The translations under genes and the position numbers were made by a program. Source: a virus. From it: a DNA stretch of 25,387 bases. This document shows positions 8,421 through 14,401 of the stretch, piece after piece; the stretch's first letter is position 1; each line of letters begins with the position of its first letter. Where the stretch lies: positions 1 through 25,387 of IMG/VR virus record IMGVR_UViG_3300046008_000790; one strand, 5' to 3'. Below the pieces are notes generated by a model that saw only the letters and a list, made by a program, of their open reading frames with translations, made no database searches and was not told the origin of the DNA.

Positions 8421-8435
8421 CTGTCATCACGACAG
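8421..8435 (-). promoter_or_regulatory. GTGAT-loop hairpin upstream of portal gene
   Basis: The coding strand reads CTGTC-GTGAT-GACAG, again 5 perfect pairs with the GTGAT loop, 24 bases before the portal ATG and in the 77-base gap after large terminase. It shares the following CAA with the scaffold copy. No terminator-type T tract is present. Confidence 0.6.
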
Positions 8436-8473
8436 TAATTTTTTGTCCACGCACCGTGCAGTGTGTGTACAGA

Positions 8474-9889
8474 TTAACCCATCCATCCACCTGCGTGTGG
8501 AGAGTAATCAGTTGTTCTTTTCTTTGGTTCGGTTGTCGCTATATCAACGCCCGACATAATTAAATAGCGTGTTGCGTCCATGATATGGTCGTTCTCTTTC
8601 ACGATATTTCCTTTTTCGTCGCGTCGATATAAACGAAACTCACTTAACCAATTCGACATCGACTTAAAGACTTTTAACTTGCCAGCAGATAACCGTTGCC
8701 AAACTGCATACAAACCTGCTTCACGCGCATTCACGGCAGGTTGTAAAGACAAGCCGTGTTGAACGTACTGCTCAAACAACTGCATTCCATCAACTTGACT
8801 ACGACCGCGTGACGCTGGGTCGATAACGCCGTTTATCCATTCGCCGCGTGATTTAATTGAATCTGCGTGGATAACGGGTTCGGCTTGTCCACGATAATGC
8901 TCACTAAACAAGTAAACCGTGTCAGTGTCACGGTCAACTGCTCCCCATACTACCGCCGTGCGATTCCAGCCAACGTCCATGCCGTAGACTTTCGCCCAAT
9001 GCTCAGGAATAGGGAAGTCATCCACAACAATATCACTTTCTGGCACAGGATAAATTGCACCAGCTCCTAATTGCGGCACACCTTTTGAGCGTGCATCACG
9101 TTGAAATGGCGGGATAGATTCCAGTAGTTCAGCTTTTACTGCGTCACTTAAATGCGGCACGTCGTCCCATGTTGCCATGACCACGAACTTGTTGCCGTCA
9201 TTTTGTTCGGCGAGTTGACCGTTTGGCAAGAATGCTAAAACCACTTCTGAAATCCCCATCAACGGCGTAAATGTCAGCATCAACATTCCGTTGTTGGTCA
9301 TCGTTCTAAGCAAGCATTCCGTGTAAATGTCTAACGGTGGTTCTTCGTCCAATAAAATGACATCTTGTTCACTTCCTTGGAACGCTTCACGGCGTTGGTC
9401 GTAGGACTTAAGGTTTAGCGTCGATGTGCCACCGCTAACGTGCTTGACTAGAATAATCTCAACCGCGTCAGCAATACCAGACTTTGCCTTGGTATCAATC
9501 AAGTTATCATGCGGGATTAAGCCAGTGCCGTAGTTTCCTGTATTGCCTAACAACTTCTGTTGCAAAATATCACGCGCTGTTTTGCCAGTATCACCAGCCG
9601 CCCACGCCTTAATCGGATGGTCAAAACGACGACCAATCCACCAATCGGGGTAATTACCTGTTAGATGCAATGTGAGTTCATAACAACCAACGGATTCCGT
9701 TTTTCCTACGCGGTTTGCCGCGAGCATTAAGCGTTGACGATACGTCGCGCCAGCTTCAAAGAATGACGTGTGTTTAGTGTAAAGTTCGCGTCTTAGTTCG
9801 CCCGTGTCTGGGAAATACGTCAAAATCTTACGTCTTGACTTACGCAATTCACGTTCTTCAAGCAATGCTAAGATTTCGCGCTTGTTCAT
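8474..9889 (-). CDS. terL: Terminase large subunit
   Basis: 471 residues with all expected landmarks of the DNA-packaging motor. The ATPase Walker A is AANRVGKT (about 57-64), Walker B VILLDEE (177-183), and a coupling motif of the TFTP type lies near 206-209. The nuclease half has GMDVGW (Asp305), VIDPAS (Asp357) and HIMDATRY near the C terminus, consistent with three RNase H-like acidic residues. It would cut concatemers and drive DNA through the portal. ATG 9889 overlaps the endolysin stop as ATGA. Small terminase is not adjacent but two genes upstream, with the lysis genes inserted between, an uncommon order. Confidence 0.95.
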   Translation of the reverse strand: MNKREILALLEERELRKSRRKILTYFPDTGELRRELYTKHTSFFEAGATYRQRLMLAANRVGKTESVGCYELTLHLTGNYPDWWIGRRFDHPIKAWAAGDTGKTARDILQQKLLGNTGNYGTGLIPHDNLIDTKAKSGIADAVEIILVKHVSGGTSTLNLKSYDQRREAFQGSEQDVILLDEEPPLDIYTECLLRTMTNNGMLMLTFTPLMGISEVVLAFLPNGQLAEQNDGNKFVVMATWDDVPHLSDAVKAELLESIPPFQRDARSKGVPQLGAGAIYPVPESDIVVDDFPIPEHWAKVYGMDVGWNRTAVVWGAVDRDTDTVYLFSEHYRGQAEPVIHADSIKSRGEWINGVIDPASRGRSQVDGMQLFEQYVQHGLSLQPAVNAREAGLYAVWQRLSAGKLKVFKSMSNWLSEFRLYRRDEKGNIVKENDHIMDATRYLIMSGVDIATTEPKKRTTDYSPHAGGWMG

Positions 9890-10251
9890 GCTTCCCAGCG
9901 TGCTGTATTTCCAGCTCTAACATCAATGTGTGTAAAGTTAGGATATTTACCTAATCCCTTACATCTAACGCCAAAGTGTGAAGCCAAATAGTCGTGAACG
10001 TCATTTGCTGACATCCCTGCAACTTGAATATCAGCCGCATTACCTAAAACGTGCTGACTGTGTTTCGCGCCATCAACTTTTGCGTTATGTTTTTGGCAAC
10101 GATAGCCGCTAGTGATGGTGATTGATTTGCCGAGCTTTTCGCGGATTGCTTGCAGTAATTCAATTAAATGCGGATTCATGCCGTGTTCGGGTAATCCACC
10201 ACAGCATTTGCATTGAAATTCTTTTGAATCAAAATTTTCAGATAATTTCAT
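9886..10251 (-). CDS. Endolysin, M15-family D,D-peptidase
   Basis: 121 residues with the Peptidase_M15_3 layout. The opening FDSKEFQCKCCGG is a common start for this family, then ITSGYRCQKHNAKVDGAKHSQH, the zinc-site motif SQHVLGNAADI (His67 and Asp74) and the third ligand in FTHIDVR (His108). These enzymes hydrolyse D-Ala-containing cross-links in peptidoglycan. There is no signal peptide, so export through a holin is expected. The gene overlaps the holin-like gene upstream and terL downstream as ATGA, forming a tight lysis-packaging unit. Confidence 0.9.
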   Translation of the reverse strand: MKLSENFDSKEFQCKCCGGLPEHGMNPHLIELLQAIREKLGKSITITSGYRCQKHNAKVDGAKHSQHVLGNAADIQVAGMSANDVHDYLASHFGVRCKGLGKYPNFTHIDVRAGNTARWEA

Positions 10252-10529
10252 GGCTTTCTTCTTTCTGCGACCGATTCACCAACGCGAAAACGACCAACAG
10301 TCTGGCAAGGTTTCTCGAATAATCTTTCTACTGCGAGCGTCATGCGATTAACACTTTCGAGCCATTTCTCACGCTCAAGATTGTGGCGCGTTGCTTGTTC
10401 GTCGATACGTTTGTCTGTTGCGTCATTTAATGCGCGTAATTCTTTTATGAGTGCGTAATTTTGGTAGAACAATGCGCCAATGACCGCACCGCTTAGTCCG
10501 AACTGCTGAAATAGATTTAGTAATTCCAT
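10248..10529 (-). CDS. Holin-like small membrane protein
   Basis: 93 residues with one hydrophobic N-terminal segment (about 10-30, GLSGAVIGALFYQNYALI) followed by a charged helical region likely to form a coiled coil (ELRALNDATDKRIDEQATRHN). The single membrane segment, the small size and the direct ATGA overlap with the endolysin gene suggest a holin or other lysis accessory protein. A spanin or a non-lysis membrane anchor are alternatives. No Shine-Dalgarno is obvious; the region before ATG 10529 instead contains the hairpin at 10537-10551. Confidence 0.6.
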   Translation of the reverse strand: MELLNLFQQFGLSGAVIGALFYQNYALIKELRALNDATDKRIDEQATRHNLEREKWLESVNRMTLAVERLFEKPCQTVGRFRVGESVAERRKP

Positions 10530-10536
10530 TTTCTTG

Positions 10537-10551
10537 ACATCATCTCGACGT
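10537..10551 (-). promoter_or_regulatory. Variant GAGAT-loop hairpin before lysis genes
   Basis: On the coding strand ACGTC-GAGAT-GATGT forms a 5-bp stem that includes one G-U wobble, pairing only as RNA of this strand. Size, loop (GAGAT versus GTGAT) and the following CAA match the hairpins before portal, scaffold and coat. It ends 7 bases before the holin-like ATG, where a ribosome site would be. Confidence 0.42.
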
Positions 10552-10588
10552 TAGTTTTTTTTGATAATAACAAAATCGAAGCAATTTG

Positions 10589-10984
10589 TTAGCGTTTCTC
10601 TAAAAAAGCGTTAATTTTTGAATCGAGTTCTTCATCACTAAGATTTTCGAGCGTGACAACTGATTCAATTCGGTTAATGAAATCGCCTTGCGCCTTGCCT
10701 AAAATTTCACTTGTTTTAATCCGATAGTCCATTTTTTCGTTCTTATCTAACATGACGCTCGTCCAAAATCGTTGCCTGTCAATCGCAGTTGCGATGCGTT
10801 CATCGTCTTGTGCATTGGTTAGCGACTTCAAATACTCGATAATCAAAGGTTTTGAAAGGTTCTCGCTTGCCATTTGTTGCGCTGTATCTTCGCTATAACC
10901 TGCCCCAATTGCCGCCTTTGTTCCATTGCCGCCATTTGCCGCATACAACTCGCAAAAAACGCGCTGTTTTGTTGTTAAAGTCAT
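10589..10984 (-). CDS. terS: Terminase small subunit
   Basis: 131 residues of the Terminase_2 type. The N-terminal helix-turn-helix starts LTTKQRVFCELYAANGGNGT and continues KAAIGAGYSEDTAQQMASENLSKP, the typical DNA-binding segment ('A-A-x-x-AGYS-x-x-T-A'). The remainder is helical oligomerisation sequence (residues 60-115), with a C terminus rich in Glu/Lys that could contact large terminase. It recognises the packaging start site and feeds DNA to TerL. It is the first gene after a repeat-rich gap that could hold its binding site or a promoter. Confidence 0.88.
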   Translation of the reverse strand: MTLTTKQRVFCELYAANGGNGTKAAIGAGYSEDTAQQMASENLSKPLIIEYLKSLTNAQDDERIATAIDRQRFWTSVMLDKNEKMDYRIKTSEILGKAQGDFINRIESVVTLENLSDEELDSKINAFLEKR

Positions 10985-10997
10985 TTATTTGCCCTAG

Positions 10998-11222
10998 TTG
11001 TGATAGTTTTGTGATAGTTTTGTGATAGTTTTTGTGAGTGTTTTTTCTTTATAAATCATTCTCTTGTGATAGTTGTGATAGTTATTATTAAAAAACAGGT
11101 TTGTTTGTAATTTGAAATGAACTTAAAAAAAACTGTCACAACTATCACAACTATCACAAGTCCTTAATTCATAAAGAATTATTTTTGTGATAGTTGTGTT
11201 TTAACTGTGACAACTGTCACAA
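10998..11222. repeat. Iteron-like array of TTGTGATAGTT repeats
   Basis: This 247-base gap holds no gene but many copies of an 11-base unit. Three perfect tandem TTGTGATAGTT copies fill 10998-11030. Two more, overlapping by two bases, lie at 11064-11083, and one at 11185-11195. Inverted copies are at 11140-11150 and 11149-11159, with one-base variants (AACTGTCACAA) at 11131-11141 and 11212-11222. The 21 bases 11063-11083 are the exact reverse complement of 11140-11160. A 7-bp palindrome TGTGACA/TGTCACA spans 11206-11221. An origin with initiator-binding iterons, a terminase site or a regulatory hairpin are all possible. The position between the replicative helicase and terS favours the first two. 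Confidence 0.85.
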
Positions 11223-11231
11223 TTCATTGAT

Positions 11232-12566
11232 TTATAAGTGATACTTGCGTTTTTTATCATCGACAAGAATGTCGAATTGATTTAAAAACTCTTGTTCTAG
11301 CGTAGTGCTTACGGTATCAGCACCAACAAAATAGGCAGTTACTTTTTTAGTTGTAAACTTTATTGAACAGTAACTTTTGATGATTTTCTTCTCTGAGGCT
11401 ATTGCACGTCCGAACGTTGTCGAGCTACTTGGGAAGCGTTCGCCGTTTTCAGCACACCAGCATTGATAAGCCCAATATAATGACGATGCACCGACTGCTT
11501 GAACTGGGAAACCAGCTTCGCCAGCTAACCACTGCTTAATGAAATTCTGCTCAGTCGTTAAATTCGCGTCGATAATATCTTTTTTCGCGTCAGTCAAAAG
11601 TGGTTTGGTGTGTTCGTTGAAATCACCGCAATCATAATTTAACAAATAACCTAACAAATCCGATTCAACAATACTAGATTTCAATTCCGTGAAATAATCC
11701 ACATCCATGTCATCGGTTTTTTGGGTTTTGATAACCATGAATCGACGGTCGTCTTTATTGGTATCAATCGGCACGTCTTCATTGGATAGAAAAACAAAAT
11801 TAGCAAAATTCGCTTCAATGCGCTCAGGCATCGACTTTTGATTGATAGAAACAAAAGGCTCGGTGATTAACTGTTGTAGTTTTCCTTTGATATGACGACG
11901 TTCACGACGACTAATCACTTCGTTTGCAACAATGAATAATTTGCATGATGCCCAACCGTTGAACTGCGATTCGATTTGAGATTGACCAATTTGAATGCCG
12001 TAAATTCCGAAAATGTGTTGAATGGCATCAACAAGAATGTTTTTACCTGTTCCTTCGTCACCGTGAATCACAACCGACGAGCGCATTTTAGAACCAAGGT
12101 TTTGAAGTTGATACGCAAACCAACAAGTAATCCATTTCGCCGCCGCATTATCGTTTCCGCAAAGTTTCAACAAATGTAAATGCCATGCTTTCCAGCCACT
12201 GCCATTTGTTGCACGCATTGGCAAGCCTTTGAACATATTGATTTGACCTTTCTTACAGCCTTGCGGTGCGAATACCAAATCGTCCATTGGTACGATTTCA
12301 CGACCTGGGTTTGATTTCCAAATCTTGTACGACACTGGGAACGATAGTTCCATGTTGCCGCATTTAATCATTGTGTTGGTTGATTTGTCCCACGCGCAAT
12401 TTGTGCCGTGAATCATAACGAAATGTTCTTGTAGATAAGACGGGTCGTCGGATAGTTGCGTTGCACGCGCTTTAACTTCTGAATCGAATTTTTCTTGTAG
12501 TGCGGATAGTTTTTTGGGTGCTGTCATCACGATTTCCATGATTGCACCTTTTTTGGTGTGTTGCAT
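11232..12566 (-). CDS. Replicative helicase/primase-helicase (DUF5906, SF3-like)
   Basis: 444 residues. The ATPase core has a Walker A GDEGTGKN (169-176; the last residue is Asn where Ser/Thr is usual), a Walker B-like LFIVANE (210-216) and the sensor/arginine segment FVFLSNEDVPIDTNKDDRRF (258-276), matching phage and satellite DUF5906 primase-helicase proteins. The N-terminal 100 residues are not a complete primase domain that I recognise. It probably unwinds DNA at the phage origin, perhaps at the repeat array directly downstream. Two starts are possible: ATG 12566 with GGGGAC upstream, and ATG 12539 with AAGGTG. Its leader carries a promoter, a C4-like RNA and an overlapping small frame. 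Confidence 0.85.
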   Translation of the reverse strand: MQHTKKGAIMEIVMTAPKKLSALQEKFDSEVKARATQLSDDPSYLQEHFVMIHGTNCAWDKSTNTMIKCGNMELSFPVSYKIWKSNPGREIVPMDDLVFAPQGCKKGQINMFKGLPMRATNGSGWKAWHLHLLKLCGNDNAAAKWITCWFAYQLQNLGSKMRSSVVIHGDEGTGKNILVDAIQHIFGIYGIQIGQSQIESQFNGWASCKLFIVANEVISRRERRHIKGKLQQLITEPFVSINQKSMPERIEANFANFVFLSNEDVPIDTNKDDRRFMVIKTQKTDDMDVDYFTELKSSIVESDLLGYLLNYDCGDFNEHTKPLLTDAKKDIIDANLTTEQNFIKQWLAGEAGFPVQAVGASSLYWAYQCWCAENGERFPSSSTTFGRAIASEKKIIKSYCSIKFTTKKVTAYFVGADTVSTTLEQEFLNQFDILVDDKKRKYHL

Positions 12567-12673
12567 TTTTTGTCCCCAGATAGACAGCCAGAAAATAAAG
12601 GGATCGTGGCAGACACTTTTCTGGTGAGTGTTTTTCGACCGCTAAATCTAGCCACGGAGCTATTATACATCAT
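12527..12673 (-). CDS. Ash/Icd-like small ORF overlapping the helicase start
   Basis: An open frame of 48 residues from ATG 12673 (the frame is open to 12721), containing NSSVARFSGRKTLTRKVS and FSGCLSGDKK. This 'S-x-AR-x-SGR ... FS-x-x-LSGD' pattern resembles short phage proteins annotated Ash or host-division-inhibitor Icd-like, usually found ahead of primase or antirepressor genes. It overlaps the helicase start by 40 bases in another frame. Its first codons coincide with the TATAAT box and the predicted RNA stem, so conservation in such frames may reflect RNA and promoter constraints rather than a protein. Translation would need a transcript from further upstream. Confidence 0.33.
   Translation of the reverse strand: MMYNSSVARFSGRKTLTRKVSATIPLFSGCLSGDKKCNTPKKVQSWKS
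12588..12656 (-). ncRNA. Candidate C4/CI-type antisense RNA in helicase leader
   Basis: On the minus strand an outer stem CGTGGC (12656-12651) pairs with GCCACG (12610-12605) and encloses an inner stem ACACT/AGTGT (12631-12627 with 12617-12613). The inner loop region contains CCAGAAAA (12624-12617), exactly complementary to TTTTCTGG at 12595-12588 downstream in the same transcript, just before the helicase ribosome site. This is the logic of P1 C4 and P4 CI RNA, where a short leader RNA pairs with a downstream target and blocks a replication or antirepressor operon. The TATAAT box upstream would place the RNA's 5' end at the outer stem. Family membership is inference. Confidence 0.45.
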
Positions 12674-12690
12674 ATTTTTATTGTGTGTAA
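12662..12690 (-). promoter_or_regulatory. Promoter for C4-like RNA/helicase
   Basis: A perfect TATAAT -10 box occupies 12667-12662 on the minus strand. At 17-base spacing the -35 position is TTACAC (12690-12685), a poor match. The predicted start near 12655 coincides with the first base pairs of the C4-like stem. The promoter lies at the very end of the upstream gene (stop at 12678). Confidence 0.6.
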
Positions 12691-13058
12691 CGTTCATGTG
12701 CTGACACCATTTGAGTTGCAATTAAAGCCCCAATTTGAAATTCTTGCTGTTCTTTTGGGAGGATGAAAAGCACTTGCTTTGCGCCAGCGCGTAAAATATA
12801 AAATGCCGTGCGTTCACGGTATTCTAGGTCGATGTATCCCAACACATTTGCAATCACAGTTTGATTTGCCATAAATGTCCAATCGTAATCAGCAGGGTTT
12901 TCATTTGGCGGCAAGATGCAACCCGAGGGACTAATGGTTTTTTTCGCTGACCATGAATCTGAGCCGCAGTACAGGTGGCACAATCCGAAATCATCAGCAA
13001 GTTGGTAACTTTGAAAATCTTTGCTGTATGCAGGTTTTTTTAGTCTAGTTGGGCTCAT
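12678..13058 (-). CDS. Unknown early protein
   Basis: 126 residues starting MSPTRLKKPAYSKDFQSYQL. Mixed alpha/beta composition; the middle has CGSDSWSAKKTISPSGCILPPNENPADYDW, and the C terminus is helical. Two tryptophans and several cysteines stand out, but no metal-binding spacing is complete. ATG 13058 overlaps the nuclease stop as ATGA, so it is translated with the VRR-NUC gene and probably acts in replication or its control. Its 3' end overlaps the promoter for the helicase leader. I do not recognise a family. Confidence 0.72.
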   Translation of the reverse strand: MSPTRLKKPAYSKDFQSYQLADDFGLCHLYCGSDSWSAKKTISPSGCILPPNENPADYDWTFMANQTVIANVLGYIDLEYRERTAFYILRAGAKQVLFILPKEQQEFQIGALIATQMVSAHERYTQ

Positions 13059-13393
13059 TTCAACATCTCCTGTGCATCTTCAATTGAACGCGCTACGCCA
13101 GCCAATCCGCCTTTTGATTTAACCATATCAATGAACGCTTGTTGCGATTCGCTGATTTTGCCTTTCGGTGTTTTAATTTCAATGGCAGTGAATACCGCAA
13201 CAGTTTTTCCAATATCGTCAGCCGTGATGGTTTTTGATGTGAATCCGATTAAATCACTTGAACCATTGCAAAGCCCAAATGTGACGCGCTGTCCGTTTTC
13301 ATCTTTTAAACTGCCAACGTTATTGCGAAACATTTTTACGGTTGGTGAGCTGATTGCTAAACGGATTTCGTTTTGAATTACTTGTTCTCTCAT
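13055..13393 (-). CDS. VRR-NUC domain nuclease
   Basis: 112 residues comprising a stand-alone VRR-NUC domain of the PD-(D/E)XK superfamily. Catalytic landmarks are the early Glu9 in EQVIQNEIRLA, GSSDLIGF with Asp47, AIEIKTPKGKIS with Glu72-x-Lys74, and the downstream SQQAF helix. Family members cut branched or junction DNA; phage copies usually sit beside replication helicases, as here between two helicase genes. Overlaps with neighbours on both sides (ATGA type) place it in a single translational unit. Confidence 0.88.
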   Translation of the reverse strand: MREQVIQNEIRLAISSPTVKMFRNNVGSLKDENGQRVTFGLCNGSSDLIGFTSKTITADDIGKTVAVFTAIEIKTPKGKISESQQAFIDMVKSKGGLAGVARSIEDAQEMLK

Positions 13394-13860
13394 CGTGAAA
13401 ACTCCCCGTATTCGTGAGAAATTGAGATATAAACTAAGTCGAACTCCTCGCCGTTTGCGTATAACAAATCAATAAATCCTTCGCATAAATCTTTATTGTT
13501 TTTAAGCTCCCAGCTTATTTTCTTGTTGTCACAAGTTAAAATTAAATTCTGGTGGTGTTCGCACCAACCAACCGTCATCGAATCAATTAGTGTTCTGTAG
13601 AAATGATTAAATCCAATACTAGATAATAGTTTTTTCTTTATCTTTTCCCATTTTTCAGAATCAACCTTTTCAAAGTCGATATAGTCATTTACGTTTTCAG
13701 TGGCATCAAAAACAAGATTCATCAAATCACTTGCTAGTCTTTCAGCATTTTCAATTGACATCGAAACGCCATAACCCAATCCTTCTGTGAAGCAAAGGTC
13801 TCCGACAGTAAAAACAGATACTTTTCCATTGGTCATCTTTGCCGTTGATTCATTAGCCAT
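13390..13860 (-). CDS. Unknown early protein
   Basis: 156 residues from ATG 13860 (MANESTAKMTNGKVSVFTVG). A GGGGAG ribosome site precedes this ATG; the open frame continues upstream to 13989 but would run through the neighbouring gene, so the short form is preferred. The sequence is mixed alpha/beta with an acidic C terminus (FDLVYISISHEYGEFS) and the helical stretch KVDSEKWEKIKKKLLSSIGF. It has no signal or membrane segment. It overlaps the HNH-AP2 gene by 8 bases and the VRR-NUC gene by 4. I cannot assign a family; linkage suggests DNA metabolism or host takeover. Confidence 0.68.
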   Translation of the reverse strand: MANESTAKMTNGKVSVFTVGDLCFTEGLGYGVSMSIENAERLASDLMNLVFDATENVNDYIDFEKVDSEKWEKIKKKLLSSIGFNHFYRTLIDSMTVGWCEHHQNLILTCDNKKISWELKNNKDLCEGFIDLLYANGEEFDLVYISISHEYGEFSR

Positions 13861-14401
13861 AAACTGCCATCTCCCCAGAAACATCGTGAAAAAGCTCGAT
13901 TCTTGATTGATTGGCTTCTTCAGCGGTTTTAAAAGTCGGCGTTCTGTACTTGACACCACCCGATACAAAAGAACCTTGATACATTCCATTTGGGAGAAGA
14001 ATCACCGACCTAAATCCTGTTTTGTTATTTGAGTTTAATCCGCGTTTTTGCGTTAAATCCTGTCTTGAAACTGGCATTAAGTTACACAGCCTAATATCTT
14101 TATTGTTTTTATTTATAAACATAATTGGTGTGTCAGCTTTTCCGCCAGAAATCACATACGCTATGCGATGAGCAAGTAGTTTTAAATGATTACCATTAAA
14201 AACAAGGCGAACATAAATGCCGTCTTTTTGTATATTTCCAGCTTCTTTACCTGAGCATCTAGTTAAAAAGGCTTTGTGTGACGCATCACTAGAGAAGTGA
14301 TTTCGCGGTCTATCCTTCCATATTAAAACGCCGTTTATAGCATCATAATCAAAACACTCCATTAAAAATTTTCTTGGTGGTAACTCTAAAATCTTAGCCA
14401 T
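13853..14401 (-). CDS. HNH-AP2 endonuclease-like protein, catalytic site altered
   Basis: 182 residues from ATG 14401. It has the layout of phage HNH-AP2 proteins: an N-terminal part with YDAINGVLIWKDRP, the LAHRIAYVISGGKAD helix (His78), the HNH turn, then a C-terminal AP2-like DNA-binding domain (NNKTGFRSVILLPNGMYQG through TFKTAEEA). The active-site segment usually reads 'DHINxxxxDNRxxNL'; here it is MFINKNNKDIRLCNL, so the Asp-His pair is replaced by Met-Phe. The nuclease is therefore probably inactive, or the protein now acts only by DNA binding. A GTG at 14416 is a less likely start. It overlaps the helicase stop by 8 bases, as a freely inserted homing-type gene could. Confidence 0.78.
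   Translation of the reverse strand: MAKILELPPRKFLMECFDYDAINGVLIWKDRPRNHFSSDASHKAFLTRCSGKEAGNIQKDGIYVRLVFNGNHLKLLAHRIAYVISGGKADTPIMFINKNNKDIRLCNLMPVSRQDLTQKRGLNSNNKTGFRSVILLPNGMYQGSFVSGGVKYRTPTFKTAEEANQSRIELFHDVSGEMAVYG

Noticed and set aside
10998-11222. Possible CRISPR array
   Set aside because: Repeat units are only 11 bases, partly tandem or overlapping and in both orientations, with no uniform unique spacers and no cas genes.
12600-12660. tRNA-like fold in the helicase leader
   Set aside because: Two stems are visible, but there is no anticodon arm, T-loop motif or acceptor-length stem.
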